DNA of 64,000 bases from an uncultured Alphaproteobacteria bacterium (GCA_902575065.1 CACGPU010000001.1:62001-126000); one strand, 5' to 3'; counted from the stretch's first letter, positions 45,943 through 54,406 are shown. Made by a program: numbers and translations. The notes: a model not told the origin generated them from the sequence alone.

Positions 45943-46434
45943 ATGTACAAGATTCTTGTATTGTTATTTATTCCCTTCTCATCTTTTGCATCTTTTACTT
46001 TTTATGAACCACCTTCATCCTTTGATAAAATCAGCGAATTAAAATCTAAATATTATAGTTGGGATTTTGATGACTGGGAAGAAATGCAAAAAGACCCAGA
46101 TGTAAGCGTCGAAGATTATCGTCAATTTATAGGAACACGATGTGGAGGTCTATTCTTAGCAAAGATGTATATCAATAATTACACTGACTCAGAGTTACAT
46201 GCTTCTCTTAGGAAAAAAAGAAATATGATGACAGATATCTTGAGAGATAATCTTGAAGCCCCTTTTAATTTCAAACAAGCTAAGCTTGAAATGGATAGGT
46301 TAATGCAGAGGGAGTATATGTATCGCAATTATTATTTAAGTATTTTAGATTATGTTAATAAACATAGGACAAAATTAGAAAGTCTTAATGAAGATATAGA
46401 AATATGTGAAAGATTTTATAAAATTAATTTATGA
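45943..46434 (+). CDS. secreted hypothetical protein
   Basis: 163 residues with a short signal peptide (MYKILVLLFIPFSSFA) not of the repeated type. The mature part is helical and charged (SWDFDDWEEMQKDPDVSVED, MDRLMQREYMYRNYY), with two cysteines (TRCGGLF and EICERF). No family recognised. Its stop overlaps the start of the hydrolase gene in ATGA, so the two exported proteins are probably made together. Confidence 0.62.
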   Translation: MYKILVLLFIPFSSFASFTFYEPPSSFDKISELKSKYYSWDFDDWEEMQKDPDVSVEDYRQFIGTRCGGLFLAKMYINNYTDSELHASLRKKRNMMTDILRDNLEAPFNFKQAKLEMDRLMQREYMYRNYYLSILDYVNKHRTKLESLNEDIEICERFYKINL

Positions 46435-46480
46435 AAACCCTCTTAGCCCTATTGTTATTAATCCCTAGTTTGAGTTGGGG
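46431..46480 (+). repeat. signal-peptide-coding 50-bp repeat, copy 3
   Basis: Identical to 44551-44600 and 49 of 50 to 44285-44334. It begins with the ATG that overlaps the preceding stop. The identity stops at codon 17, exactly where the mature protein starts. Confidence 0.9.
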
Positions 46481-47858
46481 ACTTACTTTTAAGGATGGAA
46501 AACAAGTTGATGGCAATGAAAAAACGCGAGATAAGGAATTAAAATCTGAGGAAATATCTTCAGATATTATTGGGAGATGGAGAGGTTTAGCTAATTGCGA
46601 ATGGAATGGACGCTATGAGTTAGGCAATGGAATTATTGAAGGTGTAATTGATCTAGTTATTAAAAAAGATAAGAAAGATCCCAACAAAGTTATTATAAAA
46701 AAAGAAAAATGGCTTTGGCCATCTTTTGGAGGAAGAGTCAAAATAAAATCATTTAAGGTTAATGAGAATTCTTTCGAAATTGTAAGCAAAGAGCCTGTTG
46801 ATGATAAGGATAATACCAGGAAGTGGTTTGGAAAAATGTCAAGCAATGATCATATTGAGGTCACCGATGAATATAATAATTGCGATGCTCTGCTCTATCG
46901 AGCAGAGAATGTTACATTTGAAGCATTCACTCCCAGAATTCCTATTGATTTTATAGATGGTGTTGAAAATGATCAAAAGTATACGATTGAGGGGTTTTTA
47001 ACTTACCCTCAAGAGCAAAAAGAAAAATATCCTTTAATGATTTTAATTATGAATTCTGCCTGTGACTTTGGGCAAAGAAATTTTACGTTAGGTCAAGATA
47101 TTAAAAAAGCAGGTGTTGCTACATTAGAGATTGATAGCTGTCTTCCAAGAGGCCTCAGTATTTACAATATGATTATTCAAGGCAACAGCAGCAAACTAAC
47201 ACCATGGATGGGAGCAGCTGACGCTCTCTATGGTTTAAAGCACATGCAATCTCATCCCAAAATAGATCCTGAAAAGATTGCAGTTATGGGTTTTAGTTGG
47301 GGTGGGTCAGCAGCAGTTTACACTGGTCTTGATATGATTAGAAAGCCAATAATTGATGATGAAAATTTAAATGATTTTGCATTAAGAATAGGAGTTTATC
47401 CATATTGTAGATATTTAGATAAACAGGGTGTAACTAAAAATAAAATTCATTTTTTAACAGGTGAAAAGGATGAGACTACTCCTGCCTTATTTTGTAAAGA
47501 TATGGCAAAAAACTTTAACGATTTTGGTGGTAATGCAACTATAGATATTTTTCCTAACGCCCATCATAACTTTGATGGATGGAGCAATTGGGATGAGGCA
47601 GAATTTTCAAATCAATGGTTTAGAGTAACTAAAAATTGCAAATACTGGCTTGCTGCGGATGGAAAAAGAACGTGGCGAATGGAAGATAAAGTAATTCATT
47701 TAGATAATTACGATACTTGGGATGTTTCTGCTGATAAGCATTACAAAGATTATAAAAAAGAATGTGAGCATTGGGGGGTCGTAGAAGGAAGAAACAATGA
47801 AGCGGCTATTAATTCTGCAAAAAAAACAATATCTTTGCTTGAAGAATACTTAATGTAA
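46431..47858 (+). CDS. secreted alpha/beta hydrolase (dienelactone hydrolase-like) with N-terminal extension
   Basis: 475 residues. The repeated signal peptide is followed by a beta-rich domain of unknown type (about 40-165) and an alpha/beta hydrolase. The latter has the nucleophile serine in AVMGFSWGGSAAVYTG, an acid near FLTGEKDETTP and the histidine in FPNAHHNFDGW, so the triad appears complete. It resembles secreted dienelactone hydrolase-like proteins that act on esters of small molecules or polymers. The large size and export suggest that it is the main effector of the cargo. Confidence 0.78.
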   Translation: MKTLLALLLLIPSLSWGLTFKDGKQVDGNEKTRDKELKSEEISSDIIGRWRGLANCEWNGRYELGNGIIEGVIDLVIKKDKKDPNKVIIKKEKWLWPSFGGRVKIKSFKVNENSFEIVSKEPVDDKDNTRKWFGKMSSNDHIEVTDEYNNCDALLYRAENVTFEAFTPRIPIDFIDGVENDQKYTIEGFLTYPQEQKEKYPLMILIMNSACDFGQRNFTLGQDIKKAGVATLEIDSCLPRGLSIYNMIIQGNSSKLTPWMGAADALYGLKHMQSHPKIDPEKIAVMGFSWGGSAAVYTGLDMIRKPIIDDENLNDFALRIGVYPYCRYLDKQGVTKNKIHFLTGEKDETTPALFCKDMAKNFNDFGGNATIDIFPNAHHNFDGWSNWDEAEFSNQWFRVTKNCKYWLAADGKRTWRMEDKVIHLDNYDTWDVSADKHYKDYKKECEHWGVVEGRNNEAAINSAKKTISLLEEYLM

Positions 47859-47954
47859 AAATTGAATTAATTTCGATTAATTTCGCATTAAATTCATCAA
47901 ATTTGGACAAATTTCGTTATGATTTTAAATACACTATGTACAATAATATATCTT

Positions 47955-48002
47955 ATGAGATTAATTATCACCCTATTACTATTAATCCCTAGTTTAGTTT
48001 GA
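47955..48002 (+). pseudogene. decayed fourth signal-peptide copy
   Basis: ATGAGATTAATTATC is followed by CCCTATTACTATTAATCCCT and AGTTT, matching the repeated segment over about 25 bases with a single change, then a TGA replaces the SWG part. The frame codes MRLIITLLLLIPSLV and stops. This is a dead relic of a further exported gene, or a site left by loss of the mature part. Confidence 0.72.
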
Positions 48003-48047
48003 TTTGTATTTGTTTTGATAAGCTAATTTATGCTGAGCCAAAAACTT

Positions 48048-48824
48048 TTATTCAAAAATAAATTTTAACGCTTCATTGAATTCATCTTCATCTTTAATTG
48101 ATCTTAGGTATTGATCTAGAAAGGCTTTTCTTTTTGATTTCTTAATAGCAGTTTCTATAGTTATATACCTCAAGTCCTTCAAACTTGGTATTTTGATTAA
48201 CTCTTGATGAATAAAATGTTTCCAATCTCGTTTAATATCCAAGCAATTATATATCTTCTTTAGTATTTGAATTGGATAAATAAGGATTAAAGCTTCTCTA
48301 GGTCTATTCTTTTTATCTCTCTTTAGATCCTTTTCTGCTTCAAGTTCTAATAACATTGTTAATCTCTTAGTTGATAATAATTCTTTTCTACTTTCTTGTA
48401 ATGAGAAAATACTCAAATCACCTATTGTTTTTTTTGGTTTTGAGTTCTCTTTATCACCAAGTTTCTTACCCATAAATTTATTAATGTCGCTTATGTCTTT
48501 GGTTATTCTTGCAAGCTTAGGAATTAAATAATTCAATTCTTCATTTGAATATGGTCTTGTAAAGTTTCTATATATTATTTCTAATACTTCAAACTCCCAA
48601 CAAAGATGAAAGAATTCGTATTCTCTCTCCTTCTTTATTTCAAATTCGCAACTTGTATATAGTAAAGGCTTTGATTCAAATCTTTGTTGTCTATAAATTC
48701 TAAACAAATCAAAAAATTTTACTTTCTTACCTTGGTGTGTTAAGCCAAGGGGAGAGGCTTCCGATAAATTACCCAAATTATCTGAAACAACAACTCCCCC
48801 TTTAAATGGTAAAACTTTAGCCAA
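48048..48824 (-). CDS. hypothetical protein downstream of the recombinase
   Basis: 258 residues, hydrophilic, without a signal peptide or recognisable motif. The middle is helical (RQQRFESKPLLYTS, YSNEELNYLIPKLARITKDI) and the end is very acidic/basic (KSKRKAFLDQYLRSIKDEDE). The start overlaps the recombinase stop by 8 bp, so it is co-translated with it. A role in integration control or in element maintenance is possible, but this is inferred from position only. Confidence 0.6.
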   Translation of the reverse strand: MAKVLPFKGGVVVSDNLGNLSEASPLGLTHQGKKVKFFDLFRIYRQQRFESKPLLYTSCEFEIKKEREYEFFHLCWEFEVLEIIYRNFTRPYSNEELNYLIPKLARITKDISDINKFMGKKLGDKENSKPKKTIGDLSIFSLQESRKELLSTKRLTMLLELEAEKDLKRDKKNRPREALILIYPIQILKKIYNCLDIKRDWKHFIHQELIKIPSLKDLRYITIETAIKKSKRKAFLDQYLRSIKDEDEFNEALKFIFE

Positions 48825-50091
48825 TATTGATTACCTTTCCACCACCATTGAGAAGGTTATTAAACCTCTCAGCTATCTGGTCTTTTTTTTCTTTAGTTTC
48901 TCCACTATCTAAATGAGAATAATGTTTCTCTACAACCTTTGATGATTTATGGTTCGTTAGTTTAGAACTATTGAACACTCCAAAGGTTTGTGTTGCTTTA
49001 GAGGAAAAGGTTTTTCTTAAGTCATAAAGTTCAAGGTCATTTATATCTGCTAACTCACAAGCCTTATGCCAAGTTTTTCTGATAGATTTGATATGTGTGT
49101 TTTGTTTTCTACCTTCAAACACATAATCAGTATTTCTATTTAACTTCTCTAATTCTTTAAGAGTTTGTGAAGTTAATTCAGTTTCTATTAAGCCCATTTT
49201 AGAAAGAGTTTGATATCTAGAACCTTTAATCTCTTCCCACTTCATTGAATAGATTTCATTAGGTCTTAAACCTTCGTATAAACAAACACGAATAATTATT
49301 GCTTGGGTTTTTTGGGGTTGATAATAGAACCCATTATCCATTAAGAACCCACTTTCTATTTTATTGAGTGCATTACCCAATCTCATTAACTCTTGCTCAG
49401 TCGCTTTTCGTGTTCTCTCATTGCTTGTATGGAGTTTTATATACTTCTTTAGGGCAAGTTTGACAGGGTTATTAGAGGGATTATAGAATTCAAATACATT
49501 TCTTAACTGTCTCATTAATTGATTAGCAGTTTGTTTTTTGGGAATATCTAAAAATAGTTTTTGAATATCTAGAGGTGAGATATCTACCATCCTCTTATTG
49601 CAGAAACTATGAGATCTGAGAGTAGAATTATAATTCTGTACTAAAGTTTCTAATCCCTTCCCTACTTTGTTGGAATATCTAATTCTATAAATATTCTGTG
49701 GTGAAGTATCATTATCAAAATAAGCTTCAACATCTTTATGATCCTCATAAGTAGAAATCTTTAGAGGAATATATTCTCTTAGATAATAATCTCTAAATGT
49801 AGGTTCTTTTCTATTTTCTGATTTAGCTAGTTGTGGATTTTCACCTTCCGCTACTAACCTTTTAACTTCCTTTGCTTTTGAAATAGCAAAGCTTGGATGA
49901 ATACTAGGATATCGACCTATCGTGAAGGTATATTTTAAGTTGTTTAACTTATACTGAACTCGGAAGGTTTTAATTCCAGATTTAAAGGTCTCACAGAACA
50001 ATCCTTCTATCTCAGTAGAATATACCCTAGATCTTTTAAGTGGGGTCTCTAGGGATTCTATATTGGTTTTATTGAATATTATTTTTTGCAT
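48817..50091 (-). CDS. int: tyrosine recombinase/integrase
   Basis: 424 residues. The N-terminal arm-binding domain (KTFRVQYKLNNLKYTFTIGR, YPSIHPSFAISKAKEVKRLV) is of the P4/DUF4102 type. The catalytic Arg is in CLYEGLRPNEIYSMKWEEI, the second box reads LYDLRKTFSS with Tyr replacing the usual first His, then LTNHKSSK (His) and the nucleophile Tyr in VVEKHYSHLD. It should catalyse integration at the tRNA-Arg 3' part, whose intact copy lies 0.3 kb away. It is transcribed away from the tRNA end of the element. Confidence 0.92.
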   Translation of the reverse strand: MQKIIFNKTNIESLETPLKRSRVYSTEIEGLFCETFKSGIKTFRVQYKLNNLKYTFTIGRYPSIHPSFAISKAKEVKRLVAEGENPQLAKSENRKEPTFRDYYLREYIPLKISTYEDHKDVEAYFDNDTSPQNIYRIRYSNKVGKGLETLVQNYNSTLRSHSFCNKRMVDISPLDIQKLFLDIPKKQTANQLMRQLRNVFEFYNPSNNPVKLALKKYIKLHTSNERTRKATEQELMRLGNALNKIESGFLMDNGFYYQPQKTQAIIIRVCLYEGLRPNEIYSMKWEEIKGSRYQTLSKMGLIETELTSQTLKELEKLNRNTDYVFEGRKQNTHIKSIRKTWHKACELADINDLELYDLRKTFSSKATQTFGVFNSSKLTNHKSSKVVEKHYSHLDSGETKEKKDQIAERFNNLLNGGGKVINIG

Positions 50092-50237
50092 TTTATGTTT
50101 CCTTTCGATTATTGTCTCGCTTTCAAAAGGTTTATGATTGTTTGAGAATGTTTTTTTGCCTTTAGGAAAAATTGTCGTGGGTTGAAATTACTTCCATTGT
50201 AATAGTCAAAGACACAATGGGGGTGGGTAAACATCTC

Positions 50238-50311
50238 TGTGTACCCTATGTGTACCCTACGAAACAAATTTAGATTGATTCTCATAAACAAACGCTAACA
50301 AAAGGTACACA
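50238..50311. promoter_or_regulatory. putative recombinase arm sites, right end
   Basis: TGTGTACCC occurs at 50238-50246 and again at 50249-50257, an 11-bp spacing (one helical turn). The inverse GGTACACA lies at 50304-50311. The same words flank the left attachment site. They lie in the 313-bp gap between the recombinase start and the tRNA, where I see no credible gene, so they are good candidates for arm-type or autoregulatory sites. Confidence 0.55.
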
Positions 50312-50404
50312 GAACAGTCAATTGGTTGACCCTTACTTTTGGGGATAAGATCTCAATTTAGTGTGAAGCTATTTAGTTTTTTAAACTTGCAATTATCTTT
50401 TGAA

Positions 50405-50450
50405 TGGCGCGCTCTGCAGGATTCGAACCTGCGACCCTCTGCTTAGAAGG
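50405..50450. repeat. proximal attachment site, 46-bp repeat inside tRNA-Arg
   Basis: The element-proximal copy of the 46-bp repeat. It supplies the 3' part of the functional tRNA-Arg, from just after the anticodon-loop region to the CCA. The recombination cut must lie inside this segment. Confidence 0.93.
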
Positions 50451-50481
50451 CAGATGCTCTATCCAGCTGAGCTAAGAGCGC
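50405..50481 (-). tRNA. tRNA-Arg(TCT)
   Basis: Minus-strand cloverleaf: acceptor GCGCTCT pairs with AGAGCGC; D stem GCTC/GAGC; anticodon stem TCTGC/GCAGA with loop CTTCTAA, anticodon TCT; T arm GCAGG/CCTGC with TTCGAAT. Discriminator G and an encoded CCA (50405-50407). The tRNA is intact because the integrated element replaced the displaced 3' part with an identical one. Confidence 0.96.
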
Positions 50482-50544
50482 ATTTATTGGAATATTTACC
50501 ACTTCAACTTTATATTTTCTACTTTAATATGCATTAATTTTTAA

Positions 50545-51321
50545 ATGAACAATATTTTAATAAAAGTTGAAAATTTGGTGAAAACATTTGGTGGATTAGT
50601 TGCACTAAATGATTGCTCTTTAGAAATTAAGGATAAAGCTATAACAGGAATTATTGGACCTAATGGGTCTGGTAAGACTACTTTATTTAATGTAATTACT
50701 GGTAATCTTAAACCAGATACTGGTAAAGTTTTCTATAATGGTGTTGAAATAACAAATGAAGAGTCGCACGACTTATTTCATTTAGGAGTATTAAGAACAT
50801 TTCAAATTGCACACGAATTTTCAAATATGACAGTTATTGAGAATTTAATGGTAGTGCCAGGTAATCAAAAAGGTGAAAAGCTTCTTTATTCGCTGATGAA
50901 TAGTCAAAAAATTAAAAAAGAAGATGAATTAATTAAAGATAAAGCCATGGAAGTATTAAAATTTTTAAAAATTGAACACCTAAAGAATGAGAGGGCTGGA
51001 AATCTATCTGGAGGTCAAAAAAAACTTTTAGAATTGGCAAGGACAATGATGGTAGATGCTAAAATAGTTTTTTTAGATGAAGTTGGCGCTGGAGTTAATA
51101 AAACACTGCTTAGAGACATAAGTGACTCAATTTTAAAACTTAATCAAGATAAAGGTTACACTTTTTGTATGATTGAACACGATTTTAATTTTATAAGTGA
51201 ACTGTGTGACCCTGTAATTGTTTTAGCTGAGGGATCAGTACTTTTTAAAGGCTCTGCTGAGGACGTAAAATCAAATGAACAAGTTATTGAGTCTTATTTA
51301 GGTAAAGGATTAAAAAAATAA
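50545..51321 (+). CDS. livG: branched-chain amino-acid-type ABC transporter ATPase (LivG)
   Basis: 258 residues. Walker A GPNGSGKT at 38-45, signature NLSGGQKKLLELAR, Walker B IVFLDEVGAGVN and a final histidine in FCMIEHDFNF. The length and the GLVALNDCSLEI start are of the LivG class, which powers uptake of branched-chain amino acids, urea or amides. The unusual Walker B continuation (LDEVGAG instead of LDEPxAG) is common in this class. First gene of a four-gene plus-strand operon, with a 1-bp overlap to livF. Confidence 0.92.
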   Translation: MNNILIKVENLVKTFGGLVALNDCSLEIKDKAITGIIGPNGSGKTTLFNVITGNLKPDTGKVFYNGVEITNEESHDLFHLGVLRTFQIAHEFSNMTVIENLMVVPGNQKGEKLLYSLMNSQKIKKEDELIKDKAMEVLKFLKIEHLKNERAGNLSGGQKKLLELARTMMVDAKIVFLDEVGAGVNKTLLRDISDSILKLNQDKGYTFCMIEHDFNFISELCDPVIVLAEGSVLFKGSAEDVKSNEQVIESYLGKGLKK

Positions 51322-52022
51322 TGTTTTTTTCTGCTTCAAATTTAACTGGTGGATATGGAGGTGTAAATATTATCGAAGAATGCTCTTTTAATGTTAATAG
51401 AGGTGAAATTGTATCCATTCTAGGTCCTAATGGTGCTGGTAAATCAACAGCAATGAAAGCAATGCTTGGAATACTTAACTTAAAAAATGGAAATGTCGTG
51501 CTTGATGGAAAAGATATCACAAAACTCAAAACGCAAGATAGGATAAAACTAGGTATATCCTTTGTACCTCAAATTAAAAATATTTTTACAGAATTAACAG
51601 TAAAAGAGAACTTAGAGATGGGTGCTTTTTTAAATGATACTAATTTATCAACAAGATTAGAGGAGATGTATGATTTATTTCCTATAATTAAAGAGAAAAA
51701 GGATCAATTTGCAGGCGAATTATCAGGTGGTCAACGACAGCAGGTTGCAATCGCTAGAGCTTTAATGACTGAGCCAGATGTTTTAATGTTAGATGAACCA
51801 ACTGCAGGGGTTTCACCTGTAATTATGACAGAATTATTTGAACATATAATAAATATAAAAAAACAAAACATAGCTATACTAATGGTCGAGCAAAATGCCC
51901 GTCAGGCTTTAGAAATATCTGATCGAGGTTATATCTTAGTGACTGGTAAAAATGCTTACGAAGGCAAAGGTGATTATCTTCTAAATAATAAAGAGATTAG
52001 AAAGGCTTTTTTAGGAGGATAA
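51321..52022 (+). CDS. livF: branched-chain amino-acid-type ABC transporter ATPase (LivF)
   Basis: 233 residues. Walker A GPNGAGKST, signature ELSGGQRQQVAIARALM, Walker B VLMLDEPTAGVSP, and a switch-type VEQNARQALEISDRGYIL. This is the second ATPase of the importer. It starts on the last base of livG and ends 0 bp before livH. Confidence 0.93.
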   Translation: MFFSASNLTGGYGGVNIIEECSFNVNRGEIVSILGPNGAGKSTAMKAMLGILNLKNGNVVLDGKDITKLKTQDRIKLGISFVPQIKNIFTELTVKENLEMGAFLNDTNLSTRLEEMYDLFPIIKEKKDQFAGELSGGQRQQVAIARALMTEPDVLMLDEPTAGVSPVIMTELFEHIINIKKQNIAILMVEQNARQALEISDRGYILVTGKNAYEGKGDYLLNNKEIRKAFLGG

Positions 52023-53033
52023 ATGGATTTTTTAAACTCGATCATACTTCTAACTAATTTTATTATTGTGCCCGGAATAACTTATGGATCACAGTTGGCT
52101 TTGGGTGCGATTGGGGTAACGCTCATTTATGGTGTTTTAAGATTTGCAAACTTCGCTTATGGAGATTTAATGGCTTTTGGAACAATGATTGTAATCCTTG
52201 TTACTTGGTTTTTACAATCAAAAGGAATTACGTTTGGTTTACTTCCAACAGCTTTACTGGCATTACCAGTTGGTATCCTATTGACAATTGCAGTGAGTTT
52301 ATTTTTTGACAAAACGGTATTTGAATATTATAGAAATAAAAAAAGTGATCCCGTAACATTTATAGTTGTTAGTCTTGGTATTATGTTTGTTTTAAACGCA
52401 GTTGTTAGAATTATCATTGGACCAAACGATATAAACTTTATGGATGGTCATAAGTTTATTATGAAAGCTAGAGAGTTTAAGCAAATGACAGGATTAAATG
52501 AGGGACTAGCATTAAAATCAACTCAAGTGATAACATTAATTACAACAATTATCACTTGCTCAATACTTTTTTATTTTTTAAATAAAACAAAAACAGGTAA
52601 ATCTATGAGAGCTTATTCAAATAATGAGGATTTAGCTTTGCTATCAGGTATCGACCCTAAAAAAATTGTTTTACTGACCTGGATAATTGTTTCTATTTTA
52701 GCTACTGTTGCTGGAACATTGTATGGATTGGATAAAAGTTTTAAGCCATTCACTTATTTCAATAATCTTCTTCCTATTTTCGCAGCAACAATAGTTGGTG
52801 GTATTGGAAATCCTTTAGGTGCATTTTATGGGGGGTTTCTAATTGCTTTCTCTGAAATTGGACTAACCTACGCTTATAAAAAATTTTTTAAGTACATCAT
52901 GCCTGAGAGTTTAGAACCAAGCACACTAATACAATTTATCTCTACTGATTATAAATTTGCGATCTCTTTTGCGATTTTAATAGTCGTTCTTATTTTTAGG
53001 CCAAATGGTATCTTTAAAGGAAAAGTCATATGA
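52023..53033 (+). CDS. livH: branched-chain amino-acid-type ABC permease (LivH)
   Basis: 336 residues, about eight to nine membrane segments. LivH-like landmarks are the GITYGSQLALGAIGVTLIYG start, RFANFAYGDLMAFG, and the late loop FAATIVGGIGNPLGAFYGGF that contacts the ATPase. It overlaps livM by 4 bp. Substrate specificity cannot be given from the permease. Confidence 0.9.
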   Translation: MDFLNSIILLTNFIIVPGITYGSQLALGAIGVTLIYGVLRFANFAYGDLMAFGTMIVILVTWFLQSKGITFGLLPTALLALPVGILLTIAVSLFFDKTVFEYYRNKKSDPVTFIVVSLGIMFVLNAVVRIIIGPNDINFMDGHKFIMKAREFKQMTGLNEGLALKSTQVITLITTIITCSILFYFLNKTKTGKSMRAYSNNEDLALLSGIDPKKIVLLTWIIVSILATVAGTLYGLDKSFKPFTYFNNLLPIFAATIVGGIGNPLGAFYGGFLIAFSEIGLTYAYKKFFKYIMPESLEPSTLIQFISTDYKFAISFAILIVVLIFRPNGIFKGKVI

Positions 53034-54400
53034 TCAAAAATACTGACTTTAAAATTTGTTTCTCAGTAATGGCTGTTTTAACCATTTTAGTAGGTCTATT
53101 TCAGTCATGGGGTATTGCACTATCAATGTTAAATCTCTGTCTTATCTCTGCTGTAATGGCGATGGGAGTAAATATTCAATGGGGTTTTGCTGGTTTAATT
53201 AATTTTGGTGTGATGGGTTTTTTGGCTATAGGAGGGTTAGCTACTGTTTTAATTTCAGTTCCCCCTGTTCCTGAAGCTTGGAGTGCTGGAGGTATTGGAA
53301 TTTTAATTTCTGGTTTTTTTTTATTAGCAGTTGTTTTTAGTGTTTTAATAATTAACAAGAGACTTCCCGATCATAAATATAAAAATTACTTTATATTCTT
53401 AATCATAATTTTATCTATACCATTACTTAAATTTATAGCTGGTCCATCAATTAGTAGAATTGAGTCAATTAATGCAGCGACATCAGGTTTTTTAGGTGGA
53501 GCTAATTTACCAATTATATTTTCATGGTTTGTTGGTGCAATTTTTTGTGCTCTAGTAGCTTTTGTCGTAGGAAAAGTTTGTTTAGGATTAAGGTCTGACT
53601 ATTTAGCAATATCAACTTTGCTAGTCTCTGGAATAATAATAACAATTGTCAAACATGAGGAGTGGCTATCAAGGGGAGTAAAGAATGTTATTGGTTTAAA
53701 AAGACCAGTTCCATATGAAGTGGATCTACAAAACTCAGAATGGTTTATAAAACTTGTAGAATTTTTAAACTCTTCAAAATTATCAAATGTCTTGGATTTT
53801 GATGAAAGAACTTCTTTACTTAATCAACTTGTAATCTCCTCTTCTGGGGTATTTGTAAAACTATGCTTTAGTCTAATCTTTTTATCTGTTGTATTAGTAA
53901 TTTTATATTTTTCTGAAAAAGCCCTGAACTCTCCGTGGGGTAGAATGATGAGAGCTATTAGAGACAATGAAGAAGCTGCAAAAGCCATGGGAAAAAATGT
54001 TGTAAAGCAGCACATTTTTATTTTTATGTTGGGATCTGCAATTATTGGATTTGCAGGTGCAATGTTAGTTACCTACGATGGCCTTTTTACTCCATCAAGC
54101 TATCAACCTTTAAGATATACTTTTTTAATTTGGGTAATGGTCTTATTAGGAGGCACAGGAAATAACTATGGAGCTATATTAGGAGGTTTTGTTGTTTGGT
54201 TTATATGGATACAGTCTGCTCCATTCGCACTGCTCGTAATTAATATATTTACGAGTCACTTAGATGAAACTAATTACATTAAAGAACATCTTCTAAATAG
54301 TGTTCCATATTTTAGATATTTAATGATGGGACTCGGCCTACTTTTGGTAATGAGATACAGGCCAAAAGGATTATTGCCAGAAAAAATTATAAAAAATTGA
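53030..54400 (+). CDS. livM: branched-chain amino-acid-type ABC permease (LivM)
   Basis: 456 residues, rather long for LivM. LivM features are WGFAGLINFGVMGFLAIGG, CLGLRSDYLAISTL and RMMRAIRDNEEAAKAMGKNV, then GGTGNNYGAILGGF. The extra length is a roughly 60-residue loop between segments near residue 230-290 (KRPVPYEVDLQNSEWFIKL) of periplasmic type. It ends just before a bidirectional terminator shared with the binding-protein gene on the opposite strand. Confidence 0.9.
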   Translation: MIKNTDFKICFSVMAVLTILVGLFQSWGIALSMLNLCLISAVMAMGVNIQWGFAGLINFGVMGFLAIGGLATVLISVPPVPEAWSAGGIGILISGFFLLAVVFSVLIINKRLPDHKYKNYFIFLIIILSIPLLKFIAGPSISRIESINAATSGFLGGANLPIIFSWFVGAIFCALVAFVVGKVCLGLRSDYLAISTLLVSGIIITIVKHEEWLSRGVKNVIGLKRPVPYEVDLQNSEWFIKLVEFLNSSKLSNVLDFDERTSLLNQLVISSSGVFVKLCFSLIFLSVVLVILYFSEKALNSPWGRMMRAIRDNEEAAKAMGKNVVKQHIFIFMLGSAIIGFAGAMLVTYDGLFTPSSYQPLRYTFLIWVMVLLGGTGNNYGAILGGFVVWFIWIQSAPFALLVINIFTSHLDETNYIKEHLLNSVPYFRYLMMGLGLLLVMRYRPKGLLPEKIIKN

Positions 54401-54406
54401 TTTAGT

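Larger units (their letters stand above)
41585..50450. mobile_element. tRNA-Arg integrative element, about 8.9 kb
   Basis: The element is defined by the 46-bp direct repeats at 41539-41584 and 50405-50450, the tyrosine recombinase next to the intact tRNA (48817-50091), an excisionase-like gene (43346-43615), a DUF1376-type protein (42376-43221) and arm-like repeats near both ends. No capsid, tail, terminase, relaxase or type IV secretion gene is seen. It is therefore a minimal genomic island or a phage satellite that depends on a helper. Cargo is mostly small, secreted or membrane proteins of unknown role. Confidence 0.88.

Noticed and set aside
47859-48047. A fourth exported protein gene
   Set aside because: The signal-peptide-like start at 47955 runs into a stop after 15 codons and no mature part follows; recorded as a remnant.
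50109-50291. A 60-codon minus-strand ORF next to the recombinase
   Set aside because: It overlaps the arm-type repeats in the tRNA-recombinase gap, has no ribosome-binding site and a low-complexity unlike-protein composition.
41585-50404. Prophage
   Set aside because: Recombinase, excisionase and DUF1376 protein occur, but no terminase, portal, capsid, tail or lysis gene can be recognised in 8.9 kb.
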